Numbered from the stretch's first letter, positions 1 to 10,787 are shown. The stretch: 64,000 nt of DNA from Maniola hyperantus (GCF_902806685.2 NC_048562.1:1-64000); one strand, 5' to 3'. A program made the numbers and translations. Notes: generated from the letters alone by a model not told the origin.

Positions 1-48
1 AGCTTAAATATTCAAACAGTTTAGACCAAACTAAGTAATGGCAAATAT

Positions 49-1005
49 CTACTTCTTAATATCCTTAATATGCCAAGTGCCTATTGGGTGGTTGTCAGCT
101 ACTCTAACTAGTTCATAAACCAAAGGTGACAAAACCTTGACAACCCTGCACTTTTCATACTTAGGTGCCAGCTTAGCTGCGAAAAAATTTGTAGCGTCGC
201 TTTGTGGATAGGTCTTTTTCCACACTATATCCCCAACAGAATAGCTTGCAGACCTACGCCTTAAGTTGTAATGCGTTGCATACTCTGCATGAGCCTGAAA
301 CAAATTTCTCCTAACCTGACCAAATATGTCCTCCAAAGTTCCAAACTTTCCTGCGTATTCCTCCCTTGGAATTCCGGCCTCGTACTCCTTATCCGTGTCC
401 TTATAGAAGGAACCATTTAAAACCGGTTCTCTAGCGTGGACAAGGAAGAACGGGGAGAATCCAGTGGATTCATTAACCGCACTGTTTATGGCGAACTGGA
501 CCTTGTACAGGTTTTCGTCCCAGGACCTGTGGTTATCTTTCACAAAAGCGGCTACAGCAGTCATAACAACCTTATTGTACCTCTCAACAAGGTTAACTTG
601 CGGAGTGTACAGTGGTGTGTAGTGTAATTTCGGAATATTATAACGCTTAATGAGATTACGGAATTCAGATCCTGTAAATTGGGACCCATTGTCCACAATC
701 ACAGTCTCTGGAACACTATGGTTCAAAAATACAAAATTCTCTAGCGCTTTAACAACAGCGGCACCTGTGGCACGCCGTAACGGAAACAACATTGTATACT
801 TCGAAAAACAACACGTCACCACAAAAAGAAATGTAAATCCTGATTTAGACCTAGGCAAAGGTCCGACTAAATCAGCCGAAATGACCTGAAAAGGTCTCTC
901 GCAGACTTTAGGCTTCCCAAGCAGACCTGGAGTGGCTGATGTCGTGTGTTTATACGCAGAGCAAGTATCACAATTCTTAACGTACTCAACCACGTCCTTA
1001 TACAT
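49..1005 (-). CDS. Retrotransposon integrase (pol C-terminal part)
   Basis: This 318-residue frame is an integrase. It starts just after the zinc-binding HH part and contains the CC pair (NCDTC). The catalytic DDE triad is visible as SADLVGPL, VIVDNGSQF and LVERYN. A C-terminal segment (GDIVWKKTYP, then FAAKLAPKYEKCRVVK) resembles the usual GPY/F-type integrase tail. The enzyme would insert the element's cDNA into the genome. The HH part of the zinc finger (HADATAGHFG...H) lies in a different frame of the preceding open frame, so a frameshift near 1005-1015 separates the two halves. The start codon shown is only the first ATG of the open frame, not a real translation start. Confidence 0.93.
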   Translation of the reverse strand: MYKDVVEYVKNCDTCSAYKHTTSATPGLLGKPKVCERPFQVISADLVGPLPRSKSGFTFLFVVTCCFSKYTMLFPLRRATGAAVVKALENFVFLNHSVPETVIVDNGSQFTGSEFRNLIKRYNIPKLHYTPLYTPQVNLVERYNKVVMTAVAAFVKDNHRSWDENLYKVQFAINSAVNESTGFSPFFLVHAREPVLNGSFYKDTDKEYEAGIPREEYAGKFGTLEDIFGQVRRNLFQAHAEYATHYNLRRRSASYSVGDIVWKKTYPQSDATNFFAAKLAPKYEKCRVVKVLSPLVYELVRVADNHPIGTWHIKDIKK

Positions 1006-1736
1006 ACCACGCCAAAATATCTGAGGGATAATCTGCGATGAGTTTTGAACACACCAAAATGACCTGCAGTTGCATCTGCATGGTTTTGTTGCATAATTCT
1101 AAGGATGTCGTTCTTGTGGACTACCTCTTTCCAGTCGAACTCACTGAGAAGCTGGTATTTACATTTACTGTAACGATATAGTTTATCGTTCAAAATACTA
1201 AAATTCGGAAAATTTGCTGGATTGATTTTACAGCCATTAAATGTTTTGTCATACCAGTCATCTACCAAAACTTGTTGACTAGAGTTATCATTACGATCAC
1301 CAACTACATCTACGTGTATGAGTCTCGACAAGGTATCCGGAACTACATTATCACAACCCTTCCTATGTTCGATAACAAAATTATACTGTGATAATCTACA
1401 ACCCCATCTGGCGAGTCGTCCTGAGGGATTTTCTAAATTTAAGAACCACTTTAGGGATGCATGGTCTGTGATAATTGTGACTGGCTTGGAACCAAAATAA
1501 GCCTGAAATTTCTCCACTGCAAAAATCACAGCTAGAGCCTCGCGTTCCGTCGCGCTGTAATTCCTTTCGTTTTTATTTAGGCTCCTACTGACATACGCAA
1601 TGGGATGATCGCAACCATCGGTTTCTTGCGTTAGCATACCGCCAACACCATATGCAGAAGCATCACAATGTATTTTGAATGGTTTTTCAAAATTCGGTAC
1701 CGCAAGAACAGGTGCGGTTACCAACGCATTCTTCAA
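867..1736 (-). CDS. Retrotransposon RNase H and start of integrase, frameshifted
   Basis: The frame opens at the RT-RNase H connection and carries a Ty3-type RNase H. Visible marks are the first catalytic aspartate in IHCDASAYGVGG, the ATEREALAVIFAVEKF helix with its glutamate, and TDHASLKWFL. The domain degrades the RNA strand of the RNA:DNA hybrid during cDNA synthesis. It continues into the integrase zinc finger (HADATAGHFG), then runs out of frame near 1010, so the last 45 or so residues are frameshift product. The overlap with the integrase frame (867-1005) reflects the frameshift, not a designed overlap. Confidence 0.88.
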   Translation of the reverse strand: MKNALVTAPVLAVPNFEKPFKIHCDASAYGVGGMLTQETDGCDHPIAYVSRSLNKNERNYSATEREALAVIFAVEKFQAYFGSKPVTIITDHASLKWFLNLENPSGRLARWGCRLSQYNFVIEHRKGCDNVVPDTLSRLIHVDVVGDRNDNSSQQVLVDDWYDKTFNGCKINPANFPNFSILNDKLYRYSKCKYQLLSEFDWKEVVHKNDILRIMQQNHADATAGHFGVFKTHRRLSLRYFGVVCIRTWLSTLRIVILALRINTRHQPLQVCLGSLKSARDLFRSFRLI

Positions 1737-1806
1737 TGTATTAAATGCTACCTCTGCCTGTTCGCTCCACTCAAATTTAGGTGCGTTCTTTCCTTTACTC
1801 GTTAGT

Positions 1807-2499
1807 CTATTGAGTGGTGCAGCGATGGTTGAAAAAATTCCTAATAAAGCGCCTGTACCAAGAACAAGTGCCTAGGAAAATCTTTACCTCCTGTGCAGTT
1901 TTTGGGGTCGGAAAGTTCAAAACTGCGGCAACTTTTCCAGGATCTGTGCGTAAACCAAATTCATCCACTATATACCCTAAATATTTCAAAGAGTTTCGAA
2001 AAAAATTACATTTATCAAAATTTATGGATAGTTGAGCCATTTTTAGTTTATCCAGAACTCTGTTTAATAAAATTAAATGGGTTTCGAAATCAGCAGAACA
2101 AATAACAATATCATCTATATAACAAAATACTATTCCATTTTCAATATCACTACAAAAATTTTGATTAAATAACTGGTCCATTAACCTCTGCTGTCGTGCT
2201 GGTGCACCGCATAGGCCAAACGGCATGACTTTAAATTTGAATAACCCTCTACCAGGAACTGTAAAACTGGTTTTTTCCTGAGAGTCGTTAGCTAACGGAA
2301 TTTGCCAGAAACTTGAACTTAAATCAATCGATGATAAAAACCTTGCCTCTTTCAAGCTATCTAGAATTTGTGGAATGTACGGTATTGAGTATGAATCCCC
2401 CTTTGTCACTGAATTTAATTTCCTGCAATCTAGGCAAAATCTCCAGTCTCCATTTGCCTTTTTCACTAAAATTGCTGGGGTTATTCCAAGGGCTTTCAC
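1807..2499 (-). CDS. Retrotransposon reverse transcriptase core, frameshifted at both ends
   Basis: A 230-residue frame holds the palm and fingers motifs of a Ty3/Gypsy reverse transcriptase: FCLDCRKLNSVT, SSIDLSSSFWQIPL, MPFGLCGAPA and the catalytic YIDD box (FCYIDDIVIC). It polymerises element cDNA in virus-like particles. The N-terminal fingers lie in the upstream frame (2496-3074). The thumb-to-RNase H connection (GTCSWYRRFIRNF) runs out of frame near 1825. The catalytic residues are intact, so the breaks are at the joins only. Confidence 0.92.
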   Translation of the reverse strand: MKALGITPAILVKKANGDWRFCLDCRKLNSVTKGDSYSIPYIPQILDSLKEARFLSSIDLSSSFWQIPLANDSQEKTSFTVPGRGLFKFKVMPFGLCGAPARQQRLMDQLFNQNFCSDIENGIVFCYIDDIVICSADFETHLILLNRVLDKLKMAQLSINFDKCNFFRNSLKYLGYIVDEFGLRTDPGKVAAVLNFPTPKTAQEVKIFLGTCSWYRRFIRNFFNHRCTTQ

Positions 2500-3234
2500 T
2501 CGGAGTAACTACGGTCCATTTCCAGCATCCTATCTAACTCTTTACTTAAAGCTTCCTTCTTTTCGGGAGAAAGTGGATATTGTTTTATTTTTATTGGCAA
2601 GGCATCACCGGTGTCAATAACATGTTCAATTAATTTTGTTCTACCCAATCCAATTTTCTCTGAAGAAATATCTAAAAATTTATTTACTACAGATTGGGCT
2701 AATTCTTTCTGTTGAGATGATAAGTTTTCAAAAGAAGTGATGGTATGAATTTGTTTATTATCAATCGCACAAATATTGTAAAATTGAGAAGGTGCCTTAA
2801 TTAATTCTAAATTATCAAAAATGCCAGGGGCTAACTGAAATGTTTTCCAAAAGTCACAGCCAAAAATAACATCCGCTATTATAGAGGGTACTACAAAAAA
2901 TTTTATTATGTGAGTTACGGAATTATAAGTAATCGGAATAAACATATAACCCATGCAATCAAGTTTGTCTCCATTTGCCACTGAAAATGTGGTATCAATA
3001 CTGCTATGCAGTTTATAACCGAATCTCAAAAAAAACCTTGTGCGCCTGGTTACCCAAAATTGACGCGCAAGCACCGGAATCTAGTAAACCTGTAATCTCA
3101 AAATCGTCAACAAAAACCTTTAAATATGGCCTAAAGTCTCGTTTATCCACTGAATACGAACTGTGTCAGGTAAAGGGATGTTTTGTTGTTAATGACCAAG
3201 TTCTTTACTTGTGTCTCTGCACAGTTCTTACTAA
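2496..3234 (-). pseudogene. Retrotransposon protease and N-terminal pol, frameshifted
   Basis: Two adjacent minus-strand frames make up this part. The upstream one (about 3234-3030) contains the retroviral-type aspartic protease active site LLDSGA. The downstream one (3074-2496) continues the protease fold (AVIFGCDFW-like segment, here DVIFGCDFW) and the RT lead-in (YPLSPEKKEALSKELDRML). They are separated by a frame change at a run of eight T/A near 3031-3038, which is a typical slippage site. Whether the indel is biological or a base-calling error cannot be told from one sequence. Confidence 0.8.
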
Positions 3235-4503
3235 TTAGTTTTTTGAATTTTTGTCCGGAGCGGGTTTACTAATCACCTTTTTACTACAACTTGGACATGT
3301 CTTTACTGTAAAGTTCTGACGTCCACACGAAAAACATCTAATAAATTTCGGAACTGTCCTGCAAAATTTAAAGGAATGGTTACCCTTGCCGCACTTGTAA
3401 CATAGTTGTTTATTTGTTTTCGTAAAATCAGTGCCTTTACTTGTATCAACCTTAGGTGCAGGTGTGACTGAAAGTGTGTTTATCTGTTTTGTCACTTGTT
3501 TGTAAGCAAACTCTGAACTTAAAGTTGCCTTACTGTTAGTAGGCTCAGAAAATAAGGCGGAACGCTGCCTCGCAGCCTCTAGTTTGCGACACTTTTCCTT
3601 CAACATTGCGACAGACTTAATGTCAACAAGAGCTAATTGTTCTGAGTAAAAAGGGCGAATATTATGTAATAAAATTTGTAACTTTTGTTCTTCGGAAAGT
3701 GGTGTTGACAACCTTGAAAACATGCAAAACATTATAGCGAAATAGATAGACACAGGTTCTTCAGAGCCTTGTGTTCTTGCTCGAATTTCACCTAGCAACC
3801 TGTAGTCATAATCTACTGCATCAAATTCCTCTAAAAATAAAGTTTTCAATTCTGACCAAGACGAAACTTGACATTTGTTGCCTCTGTACCATAACAATGC
3901 TCGGCCTGTAAAAAGATGAAATGCAGAAACAAATAATTTTCCATCTGAAACGCCATAAGATCTTTTATATTCCTCAACGCGTTCGATGAAACTGCGCGGA
4001 TCACCCTGTCCGTTGAAATGTAACTTCCACTTGGCAACATTTTTATCACCAGTGCAGTCAACGGCGGTACTCTCGGAATCCAGTGATTCGTCGTGAGACG
4101 ACTCATTGTCAGCATCTAATCTGGAAATCAAACTCTGCAACTTTGTATGTAATTCACTCTTCCTACTTATTAAGCTGAGTTCGGAACACTGTATTCTCAG
4201 AATTCTAAAGTACAAATGTGAAGCTAAAGCTTTAGACCTACAGAGGGCATGTCTATCTTTAGTGTCAGAACACTTTTTTAATAAATCTTCTAAGTCTTGA
4301 AGTTTTTTAGTAATAACCCCTAACTCACTTTCAGAAGTGAAATCCGTCTCTAAAATTGATTCAGAAGGAATTTCCTGAATTAATTGTTTTAACTGTTTCT
4401 TTAAACCTAGCACTGTAGGTGCTGGAGTTTCGGAACGAATGGATACCTCATAACACAATTCGTCCTTCAAAAGTGAATGAAACTGGGCAAAAGTCTGTTC
4501 CAT
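3235..4503 (-). CDS. Retrotransposon Gag with zinc knuckles
   Basis: This is an intact 422-residue frame. The N-terminal third is helical and charged. The middle is a retrotransposon gag domain (ALLWYRGNK, WSELKTLFLEEF, EEQKLQILLHNIRPFY). Near the C-terminus there is a CCHC knuckle (CYKCGKGNHSFKFC) and a second cysteine cluster (CFSCGRQNFTVKTCPSC). Gag packages element RNA into particles. The ATG at 4503 is the first after about 1.15 kb of leader. Gag ends before the protease region, so pol expression would need a frameshift or readthrough. Confidence 0.92.
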   Translation of the reverse strand: MEQTFAQFHSLLKDELCYEVSIRSETPAPTVLGLKKQLKQLIQEIPSESILETDFTSESELGVITKKLQDLEDLLKKCSDTKDRHALCRSKALASHLYFRILRIQCSELSLISRKSELHTKLQSLISRLDADNESSHDESLDSESTAVDCTGDKNVAKWKLHFNGQGDPRSFIERVEEYKRSYGVSDGKLFVSAFHLFTGRALLWYRGNKCQVSSWSELKTLFLEEFDAVDYDYRLLGEIRARTQGSEEPVSIYFAIMFCMFSRLSTPLSEEQKLQILLHNIRPFYSEQLALVDIKSVAMLKEKCRKLEAARQRSALFSEPTNSKATLSSEFAYKQVTKQINTLSVTPAPKVDTSKGTDFTKTNKQLCYKCGKGNHSFKFCRTVPKFIRCFSCGRQNFTVKTCPSCSKKVISKPAPDKNSKN

Positions 4504-5655
4504 TGTGTTGAGTCAAAACACATTTAACAAAATATCGAGCTTGTGTAACTGTCTATGTTTAGCCTTATACAAATTGGTTAAACACAAACACAAAAGAAGT
4601 TATTTAAACTATTAAATATACACAAGCAAAATACACAACAAAAACAATATTCTTAAGTCTATCCTAACCTATTTTATCAATTATGTTCCTATTCCAAAAT
4701 ATTGTTAATAATACAAGCACATATTATTACTATAGTAAACAAAATATAACAAAATAAAACTTCCCAAAATTGAATAAATGATTGTAAGGTGCAGTATCAC
4801 CTTTATGAGTACACAGTGTGTTACAACCTTTACAATTACAAAAGTAAACAGGCAACAAAGTTGCAATGAACTCTGACTAGCATATTATCTTTCAAAAAAA
4901 ACAAAGAGATTGTGCAATGGTTTGATGGCTGTTACTTTACACTTTTAACACATAACCTAAAATACAACAAAATCTGTTTCTAAATGTCACTTTAAACTAC
5001 CAGCATTCAATTAAACTTAACATGTTTTGTGTGTGAAGTAGCTTTTATCATAACCTTGACACAGCTCTAAACAAAATTTCAACAAAATAATGAAGTATCA
5101 AGTCACTGAAAAAAAAATTGTTCATAACTTCATACTTGAACTTAATGTAATCTCTGAATATAGTTTATATATTTAGTTTCACAAGTTGTAACTCTTAGTA
5201 TTTATAAATGTATGTGTGTAACTAGTTAACAGCACATAGCGTTTTAAAACTTTAATTATACTAAGTTACCGGAATTTTCAAACATAAGATGTACTTACTA
5301 TTGAAAGCAATACCCAACAACAACTCAGTTAAGCAATGTTTATTACTAAACTGAAGGCAAACATTCACTTATACACCTCCAAGGTAAGTCAAATAACATA
5401 ATTGAACGGCATAAGCACCATTTATAATGTGTTAATTAAATAAGAAAAAACCACTGTTGGACTATACTCAGAAAATTACTTAAACTATCAAACAAAATTT
5501 CTAACTATTAGTTATTATTTAGTTAGTTAACCATAAAAAACAGCTTAGTGCTCTTTGCAATGTGTCACTACTTAGAAAATTGTACAATCAGCGGAGTACA
5601 TTTCATAAAATTCACAAAATTTCTCAAAATATACTGAAATAACTATATAAAAAAA
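4504..5655 (-). other. Long untranslated leader of the LTR element
   Basis: About 1.15 kb of AT-rich sequence lies between the primer binding site and the gag start. It has no open frame of note on either strand. This is longer than I would expect for a leader and could hold packaging or IRES-like structures. No specific motif can be named. Confidence 0.6.
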
Positions 5656-5668
5656 CGTTCGGGCGCCA
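5656..5668 (-). promoter_or_regulatory. Primer binding site (tRNA-Lys type)
   Basis: On the minus strand the sequence two bases after the LTR is TGGCGCCCGAACG. Its first eleven bases match the well-known TGGCGCCCGAA complement of a tRNA-Lys 3' end. Its place next to the LTR end (ACCCTTACA) supports first-strand cDNA priming there. Confidence 0.8.
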
Positions 5669-5670
5669 TT

Positions 5671-6400
5671 TGTAAGGGTGATAAATTGGGCGGAATAGAA
5701 ATATACCCGGATACGGAATAATCTACCACCTTACAAAGATTAGAGGAAAATAATAACTTACTTTACTTGATCTATCTACCTAGTAAGAATAGAAGCTAGC
5801 CGTCGACTCCCTTGTAATGTATATGAGGTGTTATAAATGAAATTTGCTAGATGTTAGGCAAAATTGTTTTTAATGTAACTTTTACCGGGGTCGCTTAATA
5901 CAGAATGATGGCTAATAATGCTTAGTTATTCTAGCTTAATGCCAAGACTTAATTTAGATACATTAGAATGCCTTAGGTAGATAGTACATAAAATCTATGT
6001 TTTAAATTTAAGATGCCATTGGCATGGAATAGACAATGACACAGTAAAATTCATAAAATTGTTTCAAAATAAAAGCTCAGTAGTAAAGACAGGGTTCTTA
6101 CTGTACACATACACTAAGAAGGTTCACTAAACTGTTGCAGGATACAAACATTTGCTTACTTGTAGGTGCGAAGACTGCAAGGTAGCTGGACGGCATCGGC
6201 CAAGATCCAAAACTCAATTTATTTGATTCTTCACAACCGAAATGTTTCATTACAAAGATTTTCACCAAGTCTTATCCATAGCAATTAAGTTGTCAACGTG
6301 AATGTGCAAAAGAAATAAATACGAAAACCGAAAACGCAAACGGAAAACTAAAACGGAAAACTGAAGCTAAACGTAAAACGTAAACGTAAACCCTGTAACA
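5671..6400 (-). repeat. 5' LTR of the Ty3/Gypsy element
   Basis: The plus-strand ends are TGTAAGGG...CCCTGTAACA, which are imperfect inverted TG...CA termini. The length is about 730 bp. The inner end abuts the primer binding site with a 2-bp spacer. The boundary at 6400 was chosen from the inverted terminus. The second LTR needed to confirm it is outside the window. Confidence 0.75.
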
Positions 6401-7624
6401 AAGAAAAACAAGATTATAATTTGTGCTGTGTGAAAATTTCGACACGTGGAATTTTCCCGATCAAACACAACTCACCTATTGAACTCCTGGCCACCAATGG
6501 TTTTCAGAAGTCCACCCACAACCCATTATCCTCATTTATTTGGGAAGTTAAAATAACTGGAACTGAAAGAAATCATGAGATTAGGATTTTCTCTAACCAA
6601 ACCGCCATTTTGTCGAATCCACATTACTTGATTTTTCACTCACCATAACTGATGAAACATTGAAAATACGTTAGGATGACTAAAATTTATGACTATTGTA
6701 TTTTTCCAGGCGAAGCCATGGGCGAAAAGAAGTGAGATTTTCCTGGAACGAAAAAAATTCGTCTTCACATGTTGACTCCAGGAAAATTCTAAATCTCACC
6801 AATCGGTGTTGCCAGACGCAACCCGAGTGTGGCCGCTCTCAGTTAGTTTGATCATGAAGCCAATTCATTTTTGAATATTTGCGGAACCTAAGGATATATT
6901 ATAAGAACCGTTTTGTTAATGACTTAACAATAAACAAATGATATTATGGTTTTATTTAATTATTTTGTTTTATTTTTACGACAATTGACAACGAAGCAAA
7001 CGCCATCTATTGTGGCTCGAATGAACTCTGAACATCGACCCACGCGTAGTTCTGCACCTTGATGCTAGGTGGCACCAACATACTTTGAACAAAATAGATT
7101 TTAATTAAAAGCGAAACGCTAATTAGTAGTTCAAAATTTACAACGTCACATCCTCAGTGCGAGTGCGGTCAAATCACTGACCGTTCATTTGCAAAACTAA
7201 TTAGCGAACTTTTAACATAATCAGCCGACGACGCGGCGTGGGCGGTGGGCCCCACAATATGGGAATACATTAGCGTGGGGGTTTGTGTCAGTACAACGAA
7301 CAGTATAGACTATAGAGTGTACTTGAACATTCAACAATCATTCAAGGAAGTCGCTCCGAGGCTTCCTTCCGCCAGCCGACAGTCGGCAGACTAAAACGTA
7401 GTGATTATATACTCTTTGCGGCAGACGGACGGACGAACGGACGGACGGGGCTTACATTTGTTTTTATTGCCTGGTTTCCACTTTTCTTGACTTTTGTTTC
7501 ACTCTTTACAATTTTATGCTAATTATGTTTTACGATTATACAAAAAGAAAAGAACATAGGATTAGAATTTAAAGTTTAAAAATATTGCATTCTTAATTTT
7601 GTGACTAAATAATTATATTGTGTA

Positions 7625-7676
<52 letters not shown>

Positions 7677-7852
7677 TGTATATATGTGTGTGCGCGTGTT
7701 AATTACTTCTAGTTAACGTTTTAATAAATTATTGTGAAGTAAGTTTGTATAAATGTTACAAGATTGACTTAGGTAAGCATTACTCGTAAGTAGTGATTTG
7801 CCCCCTAGGTACTAGCTCCTCGCGGTATCCCACACTTCCCGATAAGTAGTTG
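6401..7852. other. Intergenic, no gene seen; TG microsatellite
   Basis: No supported coding frame was found. A short open frame at 6421-6648 has no recognisable content. There is a (TG)n microsatellite at about 7621-7680. A local inverted pair occurs near 6740-6800 (gtgagattttcctgg / ccaggaaaattctaaatctcac). Confidence 0.6.
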
Positions 7853-8612
7853 TACGTGATTGAAGGACAAACCAATCAACCAATAAATCAAAAAACAAAC
7901 ACTCTTTCGCATTTATAATAAGGGTACTAATCTAATTTTAGTATTTGTTGTTCGAATCAGAATCAGTACCCTTCTAAATAATATCTGTCCCGGCTTTATT
8001 CACGTGTGTAGTCGACGTTAGCCCGACTAGTTTCGAACCCATACGGGGTCCTTTTTCAAGGGAGTCCGTCCGCGCACGCGCCGCGGTTTTGACTGCGGGA
8101 CGCACGAGCCGCTGCCCGTAGAGCCCGTTGTGAGGGTGGCTGGGGTGGGGGTGGGGGGGAGACAGCTGCCGATCGTCTCCCGACAGTTGCTGCTGTTCTT
8201 CATCAGGCACGCGGAGCTAATGGTGTCCCGTCCCACGACTGATGCCCTTGTCTTAGCGTCAACAAGCGGTTTCCACGCTGAGGGTAGCATCCATCCATTG
8301 TCACGATTGAAATTCGGGTGGCGACTAATTTCGATCGCTTCCCGTATCTTCCGCGGTACTAGAAACTTTTCCCGGGACAATACGGAAACCTTGTGGAATC
8401 GTATGTAGTGCGTCGTGAGTCGTGACGTCGTGACGTCGTGAGTCGTGACGTCGTGACGTCGTGACGTCGTGACGTCGACTACACACGTGAGTAAAGCCGG
8501 GACAGATATTATTTAGAATGGAAATCACTCACGGTTGATTAAACGCTAAATCAGTACCCTTATTATTTTGTTTGTTGGTTTATTGGTTTGTTGATTTGTC
8601 CTTCAATCACGT
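7853..8612. mobile_element. Nested inverted-repeat (MITE-like) element
   Basis: The outer arms at 7853-7926 and 8555-8612 are inverted copies (gtgattgaaggacaaacc / ggtttgt...tccttcaatcac). Inside sits a second element with a near-perfect 45-bp terminal inverted repeat, 7972-8016 and 8475-8518 (ttctaaataatatctgtccc...). The phrase 'aatcagtaccctt' occurs at both the left and right internal borders and may be a target duplication. The core contains a (gtcgtgac)n tract at 8405-8475. No transposase frame is present, so the element is non-autonomous. Confidence 0.75.
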
Positions 8613-8654
8613 CGCAACGGTGCAACGGATTGACGTGATTTTTTGCTGTGTATA

Positions 8655-8772
8655 GATAATGACCTGGAGAGAGAGGACATAGACTTTTTATCCTGGGAAA
8701 TCAAAGAGTTCCCACGGGATTTTTGAAAAACCTAAATCCACGCGGACGAAGTCGCGGGCATCAGCTAGTAGT
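8655..8772. repeat. Half copy of the (GTCT)-bearing lepidopteran repeat
   Basis: The segment contains 'tttttatcctgggaaatcaaagagttcc' split words and ends 'cgcggacgaagtcgcgggcatcagctagt'-like. It matches one arm of the palindrome at 10788-11190. Confidence 0.7.
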
Positions 8773-8894
8773 AGTACAGGATAGAACTGAACTGACACAC
8801 AAGTTTCAGTTGTTGACTTAGCGTCGAACTGAACCCGACTACCCGTAACCATGGGCTAAGTAAAGTCGTCCTTGTATTTACCCGATACCGAATG

Positions 8895-9290
8895 TCAATT
8901 TAAGGGAAATTAAAAGAAACTCTTATAGGATCACTTCGCTGTCTGTCTGTCTGTCTGTTTGTCTATCTGTCTGTCAAGAAACCTATAGGGTACTTCCCGT
9001 TGACCTAGAATCATGGTGGGTAGGTTTTATAGCACACATTAAGCAAAAATCCGAAAACCATGACGTTGTGGTTACATCACACAAAAAAAAATATGTTCAT
9101 AAACAATTCATTAATATTTCTACTTTTAAAGTAAAATTACTATACTTACCATGTGAGGTATAATTATCATAATATGAAAGGGCTTTACCTGTAAATTCTA
9201 AAACAGATTTTTATTTTATCGTGCAAAATGTCGAAAAAATACCACTGTAGTACGGAACCGTCGGTGCGCGAGTCTGACTCGCATAAAGTA
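8895..9290. repeat. Dispersed repeat ending in tacggaaccgtcggtgcgcg
   Basis: Contains (GTCT)n, 'gggtacttcccgttgacct' and an end reading 'gtacggaaccgtcggtgcgcg'. Related copies are at 9832-10125, 13748-14153 (inverted) and 60662-60760. The ends ggttccgta/tacggaacc are inverted, as in a MITE. No coding capacity. Confidence 0.65.
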
Positions 9291-9831
9291 GGTATAAAAA
9301 ATTAGTCAATTTCATTATCGATGATACAAAGTTTTTGCTTATCATTTACTTGAAAATAACTTAGATATCTATATTTTATTATTAAGTACTTACATTCAAT
9401 TCTACAATCAAAAGACATCAACGAGCTTCGCATCCATGAAAAACAAAAACTTACGCGTCCTCTACGACCGTTGATCAGATCGTGTCTGTTGTGGGAGACC
9501 ACTGACAGTACAGCTTTGTAAACAACGAACTACAATTATCTGATGGAGTGCATGAGTGTACGTCGACTAACGTTTACATTCTCTATCTCCAAACAACTCT
9601 ACTGTTTCAAGTGTTAATCTGTCGATCGCCGTCGCACTATTGAGCAAGAGTCTCCGAGTGAGAAGGGAATGGCCCACCACGCTGGCTGAGTGCGGTAGAC
9701 TTCACTAATACATTATAAAGGTAGTTTGATTGGCTAAGACCACGCAGACTACTCGGTGGCTAAGACGTATTCTGCCGAATACCGATCAACAAAAAACCAA
9801 ACATTTTGATACTAAGTATTGATAATTTTTA
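9291..9831. other. No gene or recognisable element
   Basis: AT-rich sequence with only short chance frames on both strands. Confidence 0.5.
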
Positions 9832-10125
9832 GGATTCCGTGCTTACCTCAAAAGGAAAAAGAAACCCTTATACTTATAGGATCACTTCGTTGTCTGTCTG
9901 TCTATTTGTCTATCAGTCGCGAGCATAAGCTAGTAATTAATATTTTCAACTTTCAAAATAAGATAACTTTATCAAGTGGGGTATCCATATAAAAGAGTTT
10001 TACGTCTAAATTCTAAAACAGATTTTTATTTATTTTCATGGACAATAGTTTTTAATTATCGTGCAAAATGTCGAAAAAAATACCCAAGTACGGAACCCTC
10101 GGTGCGCGAGTCTGACTCGCAACTG
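9832..10125. repeat. Second copy of the ggttccgta repeat
   Basis: Runs from 'aggattccgtgcttacctc' to 'gagtctgactcgcaactggcc'. It shares 'cgtgcaaaatgtcgaaaaa' and the end 'tacggaacc' with the copy at 8895-9290. Confidence 0.65.
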
Positions 10126-10254
10126 GCCGTGTCGATGTCAGGTACCTCTCTACCTACACCACTACTCCTTTGTTGAAGTCAGTTAAACATAATCAGTTAG
10201 ATACTCCTACCTCTTGTGGGCGATGGCGAGCCTCGTACAGAAGTTGTTGAGCTG

Positions 10255-10462
10255 ACGGCGAGTGTGCAGTGTCCGTGCAGTCAGTCAGTCAGTCGACAGG
10301 TGTGCGGGTAATGCCGCGCGGCGCGCGACGCGAGCCCTTTTGAGCGCCGCCCGCCCGCCGCCGCCGCCCGCCCGCCGCCGCCGCCCGCCGCCGCCGCCCG
10401 CCCACCGGCACGAGCCTCGTGCAGGGCGACGCGGGGCGGCGCGCGGCGGTGTGCGGCGATAG
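10255..10462 (+). promoter_or_regulatory. Candidate promoter / GC-rich 5' untranslated exon
   Basis: A sharp CpG-rich island (ccgcccgccgccgcc runs) in AT-rich DNA follows 'gtgcagTCAGTcagtcag', which matches the arthropod initiator TCAGT. The block ends at a usable donor (gcgatag|gtatgc). The first coding exon of the downstream gene (24251) starts at a splice acceptor, so an upstream 5' exon must exist, and this island is the best candidate seen. The link is inference and the 14-kb distance is unproven. A second GC-rich patch at 12625-12850 is an alternative. Confidence 0.35.
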
Positions 10463-10787
10463 GTATGCTAATCTAAATTATTCTAAATATATAAAAGGAA
10501 AATCTGACTGACTCACTGACTGACACGTCAAATTACTGGACGGATCCGACTGAAAGGCATGCAGAATGCAGATAGCTGAGATAGCTATTATTACGTAACG
10601 TAGTGTTATGAATATACATAGTCTGTGTCAATCTTGATACAAGAGGTCCGTGTCGGGTCACATCCGATAAGAAAGGATTTTTGAAAATTCAATTCCTAAA
10701 TTGCTAAAACAGGGGTTTGAAATTTGTGTAGTCCACGCGGACGAAGTCGCGGGAATAAGCTAGTGTATTATCTATACTATGTAATAC

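Larger units (their letters stand above)
1..6400 (-). mobile_element. Ty3/Gypsy-type LTR retrotransposon, truncated by window edge
   Basis: Read on the minus strand, the order is LTR (6400-5671), primer binding site, a long leader, gag, protease, reverse transcriptase, RNase H and integrase. The integrase reading frame ends at 49, and the 3' LTR should lie beyond the left edge. The PR-RT-RH-IN order is diagnostic of Ty3/Gypsy elements rather than Ty1/Copia. No envelope-like frame is visible, but the end of the element is outside the window. Pol is split over at least four reading frames, so this copy cannot make a complete polyprotein as written. Target-site duplications and LTR-LTR divergence, which would date the insertion, cannot be checked here. 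Confidence 0.93.
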
